In this document: positions 1 to 5,145 of the stretch, one piece after another
Layout of the letters: every line of letters starts with the position of its first letter
Position numbering within the stretch: position 1 is the first letter of the stretch
Source: Rhizobiaceae bacterium
Lineage (GTDB): Bacteria > Pseudomonadota > Alphaproteobacteria > Rhizobiales > Rhizobiaceae
DNA length: 5,145 nt
NCBI GenBank assembly: GCA_913776675.1
Contig: CAJYRE010000399.1
Span: 1-5,145, forward strand
Reading direction: 5' to 3'
Notes under the pieces: generated by a model
What the model was told of the DNA's origin: nothing
Seen by the model: the letters and a program-made list of their open reading frames with translations, nothing else
Databases searched by the model: none
Made by a program: the position numbers and the translations under genes

Positions 1-174
1 GGTATTGCTGTGGTGGCGATAACCGATAAGAATTTCAGCCCCTTACAGAAATGTGGAGCCCAGACACTCACCGTTTCCGAGGTAGACTTTGGAGCGTTCC
101 GCTCGCTTTCGGCCACGCTCTGTCTGGCCATTGCGCTATCGGTGGCGGTGGGAACCATGCGACAAGATGACTGA
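1..174 (+). CDS. iolR: RpiR-family transcriptional regulator, C-terminal end of SIS domain (partial; probably IolR)
   Basis: Frame 1 is open from the window edge to the TGA at 172-174 and gives the last 57 residues of a protein whose start lies upstream. The segment begins with a beta-strand-like stretch (AVVAITD, residues 4-10), then SPLQKCGAQTLTVS (13-26), and ends in a hydrophobic alanine-rich helix (LSATLCLAIALSVAVGT). This is the usual ending of the sugar-phosphate-binding SIS domain in RpiR regulators, which carry an N-terminal helix-turn-helix (not visible here). The name IolR is inferred from position directly upstream of iolC on the same strand, the arrangement known in Sinorhizobium meliloti, where IolR represses the iol genes and responds to a phosphorylated late intermediate of inositol breakdown. 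The SIS-type fold is fairly clear. Another SIS protein cannot be excluded from 57 residues alone. Confidence 0.72.
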   Translation, partial: GIAVVAITDKNFSPLQKCGAQTLTVSEVDFGAFRSLSATLCLAIALSVAVGTMRQDD

Positions 175-183
175 ACATTTGTG

Positions 184-211
184 TTGAAGTCTGAAAAATA
201 GAATATATAGT
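184..211 (+). promoter_or_regulatory. Candidate sigma70-type promoter for iolCDE
   Basis: TTGAAG at 184-189 (four of six to TTGACA) and TATAGT at 206-211 (five of six to TATAAT) are separated by 16 nt. Both lie in a short AT-rich stretch between iolR and iolC that stands out from the GC-rich coding sequence around it. Transcription would start near 218, leaving a leader of roughly 90 nt before the iolC start at 307. In S. meliloti the equivalent genes are also co-transcribed from further upstream, so this would be an internal promoter. It is predicted from sequence match only. Confidence 0.45.
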
Positions 212-213
212 CC
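200..213 (+). promoter_or_regulatory. Candidate IolR operator overlapping the -10 box
   Basis: AGAATATATAGTCC has the form AGAA-N6-GTCC. It matches six of the eight fixed positions of the palindrome GGAA-N6-TTCC, reported as the IolR recognition sequence upstream of iol genes (including iolC) in Sinorhizobium meliloti. It is the best match to that pattern between iolR and iolC, and it covers the candidate -10 element at 206-211, where a bound repressor would block RNA polymerase. Each half-site has one mismatch, so the call is tentative. Confidence 0.35.
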
Positions 214-237
214 ATTTTAATGCAAATTTAGAACGGC

Positions 238-247
238 CTTCCGGAAG
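238..247. repeat. Perfect 10-bp palindrome CTTCCGGAAG in the iolC leader
   Basis: CTTCCGGAAG is its own reverse complement and lies about 20 nt downstream of the predicted transcription start. It contains TTCC and GGAA, the two IolR half-site words, but in the opposite order and without the 6-nt spacer. GAA at 231-233 lies 5 nt before its TTCC. It could be a second protein-binding site or could form a small hairpin in the leader RNA (CCTTC 237-241 with GAAGG 247-251). Function unknown. Confidence 0.4.
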
Positions 248-294
248 AAGGGCTGTTGTGGTGCGAGGTGTCTATCCATGCGCTCGTGCCATCC

Positions 295-301
295 AAGGAG
301 G
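295..301 (+). promoter_or_regulatory. Ribosome binding site that sets the iolC start
   Basis: AAGGAGG at 295-301 is a near-perfect Shine-Dalgarno sequence with 5 nt between it and the GTG at 307. The reading frame is open further upstream, with in-frame TTG at 256 and GTG at 268 and 286, but none of these has a comparable site. The PfkB-type N-terminus (LDLITIGRSSVDLYG) begins only a few residues after 307. Confidence 0.8.
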
Positions 302-306
302 GTGTT

Positions 307-2211
307 GTGCCGAAACTTGATCTGATTACCATCGGCCGTTCCTCGGTCGATCTTTACGGCGCGCAAGTGGGCGGCCGCTTGGAAGATATGGCCTCTTTCA
401 ACAAATATATCGGCGGCTCCCCCACCAATATCGCCGCAGGCACGGCCCGGCTGGGCTTGAAATCGGCTCTCATAACCCGCGTCGGCGATGAGCATATGGG
501 CCGCTTTATCCGCGAACAGTTGGTGCGCGAAGGTGTGGATGTGCGCGGCGTCAAGACAGACCCGAAGCGCCTGACCGCGCTGGTTCTGCTCGGCATTCGG
601 GATGAGCACCAGTTTCCGCTGATTTTCTACCGTGAAAACTGCGCCGACATGGCGCTGTGTGAGGATGATATTGATCCGGCGTTTGTGGCTGAGGCTGGCT
701 GCGTTTGCGTCACAGGTACGCATCTTTCCCACCCCAACACGGAAGCGGCCGTGCTGAAAGCCCTGCGGTTGGCACGCGAGAACGGGGCAAAAACGGCGCT
801 TGATATTGATTACCGCCCCAACCTCTGGGGCTTGGCAGGCCATGGCGATGGCGAAAGCCGCTTTATTGAATCTCAGGCCGTGACGGCAAAGCTGCAATCG
901 ACCCTGCATTGGTTTGATCTGATTGTCGGCACCGAAGAAGAATTTCACATTGCTGGCGGCTCGACCAACACCATTGAGGCGCTGCGCGCTGTTCGCAAGG
1001 TGTCAAAGGCAACGCTGGTGTGCAAGCGCGGTCCCATGGGGGCTGTGGTGTTTGAGGGTAACATTCCAGACAGCCTCGATGACGGCCAGACTGGCCAGGG
1101 CTTTCCGATTGAAGTCTTCAACGTGCTGGGCGCTGGCGATGGCTTCATGTCTGGCCTGCTGAAAGGCTGGCTGACTGGCGAGGATTGGCCTACGGCCTTG
1201 AAGTTCGCCAATGCCTGCGGTGCTTTTGCCGTGTCCCGCCACGGCTGCACGCCCGCCTATCCCAGCCTTGAAGAGCTGGATTATTTCTTCAAAACCGGCA
1301 TTCGCAACAAGGCGCTGCGCAAGGATGCGGCGCTGGAACAGGTGCATTGGTCCACCAACCGGGATGGTGAATGGCCGCAGATGCGGGTGTTTGCCTTCGA
1401 TCACCGCATGCAGTTGGAAGCCATGTGCGATGAGGCTGGCGTTTCCCATGAGCGGATCGGCGCTTTCAAGCAGCTTTGCCTCAAGGCCGCGCAGCAGGTA
1501 TCCAATGGTCAGCCCGGTTATGGCATTTTGTGCGATAGCCGTTTGGGTCGGGATGCGCTGTATCAGGCATCCGGCTCTGGTCTGTGGATTGGCAGACCGG
1601 TCGAATGGCCGGGCTCTCGCCCGCTCACCTTGGAGCCGGAACTGGGCGAAGATTTTGGCGGACTGACCGAATGGCCGGTGGAAAATGTGGTCAAGGTTCT
1701 GTGCTTCTATCATCCTGATGATGATGCGGCGATGAAAGAACAGCAGGAAAATACGGTAAAACGTCTTTTCACGGCGGCTCGCCGTAACCGCCTTGAAATG
1801 CTGTTGGAGATTATTCCTTCCAAGGTTGGCGCTACCGACGATGATACCGCCGCCACCATTATCCAGCGCTTCTATGACATCGGCGTCTATCCCGACTGGT
1901 GGAAGCTTGAGCCGATGAAGACGAAAGCTGCCTGGGCCAATGCGTGTGACGCGATTTCCCGCAATGATCCCTATACGCGGGGCATTGTTGTGCTGGGTCT
2001 GGATGCGCCCGCTACTGAACTGGAAGAGAGCTTCAAGACGGCAGCGAGCTTTGATCTGGTCAAGGGGTTTGCGGTTGGGCGCACCATTTTTGGGGATGCG
2101 GCGCGTAAGTGGTTGGCTGGTAACCTGTCGGATGACGATGCGATTGCTGACATGGTGAGCAAATATACGTCGCTATGTCAGGTATGGGATAAAGCGCGCG
2201 CAAGCGTCTGA
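307..2211 (+). CDS. iolC: Bifunctional 5-dehydro-2-deoxygluconokinase / DUF2090 aldolase-like protein (IolC)
   Basis: This 634-residue cytoplasmic enzyme phosphorylates 2-deoxy-5-keto-D-gluconate (DKG) with ATP to DKGP. Residues 1 to about 328 form a PfkB/ribokinase-type sugar kinase: IGRSSVDLYG (9-18) carries the N-terminal substrate Asp15, GGSPTNIAAG (36-45) is PfkB signature 1, and VLGAGDGF (273-280) is signature 2 with probable catalytic base Asp278. After a linker, about 345-634 form a DUF2090 domain (COG3892) with FAFDHR (362-367), WWKLEP (531-536) and GFAVGRTIF (587-595). This domain resembles class I aldolases, and Lys533 is a candidate Schiff-base lysine (inference). It is thought to split DKGP into DHAP and malonate semialdehyde, the IolJ step in Bacillus. 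The length suits the fused form; stand-alone kinases have about 330 residues. GTG at 307 was chosen for its AAGGAGG and N-terminal fit. It is the first gene after the candidate promoter and lies 27 nt before iolD. Confidence 0.93.
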   Translation: MPKLDLITIGRSSVDLYGAQVGGRLEDMASFNKYIGGSPTNIAAGTARLGLKSALITRVGDEHMGRFIREQLVREGVDVRGVKTDPKRLTALVLLGIRDEHQFPLIFYRENCADMALCEDDIDPAFVAEAGCVCVTGTHLSHPNTEAAVLKALRLARENGAKTALDIDYRPNLWGLAGHGDGESRFIESQAVTAKLQSTLHWFDLIVGTEEEFHIAGGSTNTIEALRAVRKVSKATLVCKRGPMGAVVFEGNIPDSLDDGQTGQGFPIEVFNVLGAGDGFMSGLLKGWLTGEDWPTALKFANACGAFAVSRHGCTPAYPSLEELDYFFKTGIRNKALRKDAALEQVHWSTNRDGEWPQMRVFAFDHRMQLEAMCDEAGVSHERIGAFKQLCLKAAQQVSNGQPGYGILCDSRLGRDALYQASGSGLWIGRPVEWPGSRPLTLEPELGEDFGGLTEWPVENVVKVLCFYHPDDDAAMKEQQENTVKRLFTAARRNRLEMLLEIIPSKVGATDDDTAATIIQRFYDIGVYPDWWKLEPMKTKAAWANACDAISRNDPYTRGIVVLGLDAPATELEESFKTAASFDLVKGFAVGRTIFGDAARKWLAGNLSDDDAIADMVSKYTSLCQVWDKARASV

Positions 2212-2238
2212 TCCGAAGAATTTCAGGGAGAGAGACAC

Positions 2239-4062
2239 ATGAAAACGGTGCGTTTGACAGCCGCTCAGGCCTTAGTGCGCTACCTTGCCAATCAGATGAC
2301 ACCGGAAGGCGTGCCGTTCATTGCCGGTGTCTGGGCCATTTTCGGCCATGGCAATGTCGCAGGTCTCGGCGAAGCCTTGCAAGGTGCGCAAGACAGCATC
2401 ACCACATGGCGCGGACAGAATGAGCAATCCATGGCCCATGCGGCCATTGCCTATGCCAAGCAACTTGGCCGCCGCCGGGCCATGGCCGTGACCTCCTCGA
2501 TTGGTCCCGGCGCTTTGAATATGGTGACGGCTGCGGCTCTCGCCCATGTGAACCGCCTGCCGGTTCTGCTGTTACCCGGCGATGTGTTCGCCAACCGTGG
2601 ACCAGACCCGGTGTTGCAGCAGGTGGAAGATTTCAACGATGGCACCGTCTCTGCCAATGACTGCTTCCGCCCTGTCAGCCGCTATTATGACCGTATTTCC
2701 CGGCCTGAACATCTGCTGACCGCCCTTCCGCGGGCCTTTCGCACTATGACCGATCCGGCGGATTGCGGCCCGGTAACACTGGCCTTTTGTCAGGATACAC
2801 AGGCGGAAGCCTATGATTACCCCGAAAGCTTCTTTGAACCCAAAATCTGGCACATCCGCCGCCCACAGCCGGATGCATTGGAGCTGGAAACGGCAATTGC
2901 CGCGATCAAAGGCGCGAAAAGCCCAGTGATTGTCGCAGGTGGTGGCGTGCATTTTTCGGGGGCCACGCAAACTTTGCGGGATTTTGCGCATAAGCATCAG
3001 ATTCCGGTGGTGGAAACACAGGCCGGAAAATCGGCTCTGCCCTGGGATGACGCGCTGAATTTCGGGCCCGTCGGCGTGACGGGTGCGACCAGTGCCAACA
3101 CGATTTGCGAGGGTGCGGATCTCGTCATCGGTGTTGGCACGCGGTTCCAGGATTTTACCACAGGATCGTGGGCGCTGTTCAAGAACCCCAACCGCAAGAT
3201 TCTGGCGCTGAATGTTCAGCCCTATGACAGCACCAAGCACGACGCTTTGCCGCTGGTGGCAGATGCAAAAATTGGTCTGGAACTGATCTCGAAAGCCTTA
3301 GACGACCACCGTTTTGCGGCACCGGACGCGGGCTTAAAAACCGATTGGTTTGCAAAGGCCGATGCCGTCACCGCAGCACCGAAGGATGGCAACAGCCTGC
3401 CCACCGACATGCAGGTGATTGGAGCCGTGCAGCGTGCCTCGCGCGACAATACGGTGGTGATGTGTGCCGCTGGTACCATGCCGGGTGAATTGCATCAGCT
3501 CTGGAAATCGAAACTGCCGCTGTCTTACCATATGGAATATGGCTTCTCCTGCATGGGCTATGAGATTGCCGGTGGCATGGGCATCAAGATGGCCGAGCCG
3601 GAGCGTGATGTGATCGTCATGGTCGGCGATGGCTCCTATATGATGATGAATTCCGAATTGGTCACGGCCTGCGCTTTGGGGGTGAAAATCACCGTGGTGA
3701 TCACCGATAACCGGGGTTACGGCTGCATCAATCGGCTGCAGATGGGCACGGGCGGGGCGGAGTTTAACAATCTTTACGCCCATACCTCGCATATCCACGC
3801 GCCGCAGATTGATTTTGCCGCGCACGCCGCCGCTATGGGGGCGGATTCCAGCAAGGTGACGACCATTCCTGAGCTGGAAGCCGCGCTGGAGAGTGCCCGT
3901 TCAGCCACCAGACCCACGGTGATTGTCATCGACACCGACCCTTACCCCACGCCAGAGGCTGGCGGTTATTGGTGGGATGTGGCGGTGCCGGAAGTCTCAA
4001 CTCGCAATGAAGTGCAACAGGCTCGCGCCCGCTATGAGGCAGCGCTCAAGGAAAGAAGCTAA
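2239..4062 (+). CDS. iolD: 3D-(3,5/4)-trihydroxycyclohexane-1,2-dione acylhydrolase (IolD), TPP-dependent
   Basis: This 607-residue cytoplasmic enzyme hydrolyses the C-C bond of trihydroxycyclohexane-1,2-dione, opening the ring to 5-deoxy-D-glucuronate (EC 3.7.1.22). It has the three-part fold of the acetolactate synthase-like thiamine diphosphate enzymes. The N-terminal pyrimidine-binding domain has candidate catalytic Glu62 in WRGQNEQS (57-64) and SIGPGALN (87-94). A central Rossmann-like domain has AGGGV (233-237). The C-terminal cofactor domain has the GDG...N motif: GDGS at 463-466 and DNRGYG at 490-495, with Asp464 and Asn491 the likely Mg-TPP ligands. The length falls within the usual IolD range of roughly 600-640. 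The ATG at 2239 is preceded by AGGGAG (2225-2230) with 8 nt spacing. The gene follows iolC after 27 nt and ends 1 nt before iolE, so the three are almost certainly one transcript. Other members of the TPP family are less likely given the iolC and iolE neighbours. Confidence 0.95.
   Translation: MKTVRLTAAQALVRYLANQMTPEGVPFIAGVWAIFGHGNVAGLGEALQGAQDSITTWRGQNEQSMAHAAIAYAKQLGRRRAMAVTSSIGPGALNMVTAAALAHVNRLPVLLLPGDVFANRGPDPVLQQVEDFNDGTVSANDCFRPVSRYYDRISRPEHLLTALPRAFRTMTDPADCGPVTLAFCQDTQAEAYDYPESFFEPKIWHIRRPQPDALELETAIAAIKGAKSPVIVAGGGVHFSGATQTLRDFAHKHQIPVVETQAGKSALPWDDALNFGPVGVTGATSANTICEGADLVIGVGTRFQDFTTGSWALFKNPNRKILALNVQPYDSTKHDALPLVADAKIGLELISKALDDHRFAAPDAGLKTDWFAKADAVTAAPKDGNSLPTDMQVIGAVQRASRDNTVVMCAAGTMPGELHQLWKSKLPLSYHMEYGFSCMGYEIAGGMGIKMAEPERDVIVMVGDGSYMMMNSELVTACALGVKITVVITDNRGYGCINRLQMGTGGAEFNNLYAHTSHIHAPQIDFAAHAAAMGADSSKVTTIPELEAALESARSATRPTVIVIDTDPYPTPEAGGYWWDVAVPEVSTRNEVQQARARYEAALKERS
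4048..4053 (+). promoter_or_regulatory. Ribosome binding site for iolE inside the 3' end of iolD
   Basis: AAGGAA at 4048-4053, extended by a purine run to 4058, lies within the last codons of iolD and about 10 nt before the ATG at 4064. It supports this start over in-frame starts further upstream, which would put nearly 50 residues without IolE character in front of the [11 protein letters not shown]-terminus. The iolD stop (4060-4062) lies between this site and the iolE ATG, an arrangement typical of translational coupling. Confidence 0.65.
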
Positions 4063-4063
4063 A

Positions 4064-4966
4064 ATGATTCTCTACGGAACCAACCCGATTGCCTGGTCCA
4101 ACGACGATGACCGCACGCTGGGTGCCCATATCAGCCTCGACCAATGCCTGGATGAAACCTCGAAAATCGGTTTCGACGGCATCGAAAAGGGCCATAAATT
4201 CCCGCAGGAACCCGCAGCCTTGAAAGCTGTTCTGGAGCCACGCGGCCTGCGCTATGTCTCCGGCTGGCATTCGCTGAACCTACTGACAAATTCCATCGAG
4301 GATGAAAAGGCAGCGATGCAGCCTGCCCTCGATCTGTTGAAGGCCATGGGCAGCAAGGTGATCATCGTCTGCGAAACATCGAATGCGATTCATGGTGATG
4401 ATGGCAAGCCGGTAAACGACCGCCCGAAACTGGCGGATTCGGAGTGGGCAAGCTTTGGTGCAGGCGTGGAAGCGCTGGCCGAATTTGCTGCCTCTCAGGG
4501 CATTGCGCTGGTCTATCACCACCACATGGGCACGATTGTCGAGAGCGAAGAAGAAATCGACAAGCTGATGGCCAACACCGGCCCGCATGCCAAGCTGCTG
4601 CTGGATACCGGCCATTGCCTGTTTGGCGGCGGCAATCCGGAGCGCGTGGCCCAAAATTATATGGGCCGCGTCGGCCATATCCACGCCAAAAACATCCGCC
4701 CGGTGATTGCCAAGCAGGTGCGCGATGAAAAGCTCTCCTTCCTCGAAGGTGTGCGCCGTGGCGTGTTCACCGTTCCGGGCGATAGCGAAGGCGGCGTGAA
4801 TTTTCCGCCGGTGCTGAAAATTGCCGCCGAGCATGGCTACGAGGGCTGGCTGGTGATTGAGGCGGAGCAAGACCCGGATGTGCGCAATCCCTATGATTAC
4901 CAGAGCCTCGGCCTCGCCTCATTGAAGGCTATGGCTAAGGCGGCGGGGTTGGACAAGGCGGCTTAA
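4064..4966 (+). CDS. iolE: myo-Inosose-2 dehydratase (IolE)
   Basis: This 300-residue cytoplasmic enzyme dehydrates 2-keto-myo-inositol (scyllo-inosose) to trihydroxycyclohexane-1,2-dione (EC 4.2.1.44), the substrate of IolD. It is a TIM barrel of the xylose isomerase-like / AP-endonuclease-2 group. The N-terminus [11 protein letters not shown] (5-15) is typical of IolE. Expected barrel-end motifs are in order: YHHHMGT (151-157), LDTGHC (180-185), HIHAKN (205-210) and IEAEQDP (265-271). Asp181, His207 and Glu266 or Glu268 are candidate divalent-metal ligands by family analogy. The length matches known IolE proteins of about 300 residues. The ATG at 4064 follows the iolD stop by one base and has a purine-rich ribosome binding site in iolD. 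No promoter is visible in front of it. It is followed by a non-coding repeat rather than immediately by iolB. The metal-ligand assignment is inferred; the family assignment is firm. Confidence 0.95.
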   Translation: MILYGTNPIAWSNDDDRTLGAHISLDQCLDETSKIGFDGIEKGHKFPQEPAALKAVLEPRGLRYVSGWHSLNLLTNSIEDEKAAMQPALDLLKAMGSKVIIVCETSNAIHGDDGKPVNDRPKLADSEWASFGAGVEALAEFAASQGIALVYHHHMGTIVESEEEIDKLMANTGPHAKLLLDTGHCLFGGGNPERVAQNYMGRVGHIHAKNIRPVIAKQVRDEKLSFLEGVRRGVFTVPGDSEGGVNFPPVLKIAAEHGYEGWLVIEAEQDPDVRNPYDYQSLGLASLKAMAKAAGLDKAA

Positions 4967-4997
4967 TCGGTCGGAGCAAGAGGCGACCCCCCTCTGG

Positions 4998-5145
4998 TCT
5001 GCCGACCATCTCCCCCTCAAGGGGGGAGATCGATGTGAGGCCTACCCCTCGTTCCCTTTATCTCTCCTGCGAAATTGCTAGGTTGACAAAAATGGGTGGT
5101 CAACTCCATCCAATCTCCCCCCTTGAGGGGGAGATGGTCGGCAGA
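4998..5145. repeat. Intergenic palindromic repeat element with perfect 33-bp inverted arms (right end cut by window edge)
   Basis: The left arm (4998-5030, beginning TCTGCCGACCATCTCC) is the exact reverse complement of the right arm (5113-5145), with 82 bp between them. The complementarity runs to the last base of the window and may continue. Each arm holds its own smaller palindrome: ATCTCCCCC / GGGGGAGAT around a 5-nt loop, at 5008-5030 and 5113-5135. The wording resembles the abundant non-coding palindromic repeats of Rhizobium and Agrobacterium genomes (RIME-like intergenic mosaic elements). That name is from memory and was not tested. No coding sequence is evident inside. In RNA it could form a long stem just after iolE and so affect mRNA stability or read-through to downstream genes. 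No T-run follows either small hairpin, so it is not a standard intrinsic terminator. Confidence 0.85.

Noticed and set aside
92..101. GGAGCGTTCC inside the iolR tail as an IolR operator
   Set aside because: It has only 2 nt between half-site words instead of 6, one word is imperfect, and it lies within coding sequence.
220..231. Mini-frame ATG CAA ATT TAG in the leader
   Set aside because: Three codons right at the predicted transcription start with no ribosome binding site; chance occurrence.
256..306. N-terminal extension of iolC from TTG 256 (or GTG 268 / 286)
   Set aside because: No good ribosome binding site precedes these codons, while GTG 307 has AAGGAGG at ideal spacing and begins at the expected PfkB N-terminus.
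217..948. Long antisense open frame opposite iolC, with similar ones at 1003-1713, 2572-3240 and 4280-4870
   Set aside because: They lie opposite strongly supported genes, show no recognisable domains, and are expected by-products of GC-rich codon usage.
3923..4063. Upstream in-frame extension of iolE overlapping iolD
   Set aside because: The extra 47 residues are a shifted reading of iolD with no IolE character; ATG 4064 has a ribosome binding site and the correct family N-terminus.
5008..5030. Intrinsic terminator after iolE
   Set aside because: The 9-bp GC-rich hairpin is followed by CGATGTGAGG, not a T-run; it is better explained as part of the repeat element.
5083..5088. TTGACA as a -35 box for a promoter driving downstream iol genes
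   Set aside because: No -10-like sequence occurs 15-19 nt downstream; the following bases are C-rich and then enter the repeat arm.
4998..5145. CRISPR array
   Set aside because: There are only two copies, in inverted orientation, with an 82-bp centre; no direct repeats and no spacer pattern.

Overview
The window is a chromosomal-looking piece of an alphaproteobacterial, most likely Rhizobiaceae (Rhizobium/Agrobacterium/Sinorhizobium-type), myo-inositol catabolism operon. The family assignment rests on three things: the gene order (RpiR-type regulator, then iolC, iolD, iolE) that is known from Sinorhizobium meliloti; an IolC that carries a C-terminal DUF2090 aldolase-like domain; and a palindromic 'ATCTCCCCC...GGGGGAGAT' intergenic repeat of a kind common in rhizobial and agrobacterial genomes. 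All genes lie on the + strand.

Layout. 1-174 is the 3' end of an RpiR/SIS-domain transcription regulator, probably iolR. 175-306 is a non-coding, locally AT-rich control region. It has a plausible sigma70-type promoter (TTGAAG, 16-nt spacer, TATAGT) whose -10 overlaps a degenerate IolR-like operator, followed by a short palindrome and a strong ribosome binding site. 307-2211 is iolC-DUF2090, 2239-4062 is iolD and 4064-4966 is iolE, packed 27 nt and 1 nt apart. 4967-5145 has no gene. It holds two perfectly complementary 33-bp arms around an 82-bp centre, and the right arm runs into the window edge. iolB, which normally follows iolE, is not in view.

How the genes work together. Inositol dehydrogenase (encoded elsewhere) makes 2-keto-myo-inositol. 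IolE dehydrates it to trihydroxycyclohexane-1,2-dione, and IolD hydrolytically opens that ring to 5-deoxy-glucuronate. IolB (not seen) isomerises this to 2-deoxy-5-keto-gluconate. The IolC kinase domain phosphorylates it to DKGP, and the DUF2090 domain probably cleaves DKGP to DHAP and malonate semialdehyde. In S. meliloti DKGP is reported to be the inducer that relieves IolR repression, so one polypeptide here would both make and remove the inducing signal.

I found no undescribed system. The points worth a second look are the overlapping promoter/operator, the bifunctional IolC in relation to induction, and the large inverted repeat placed just after iolE.
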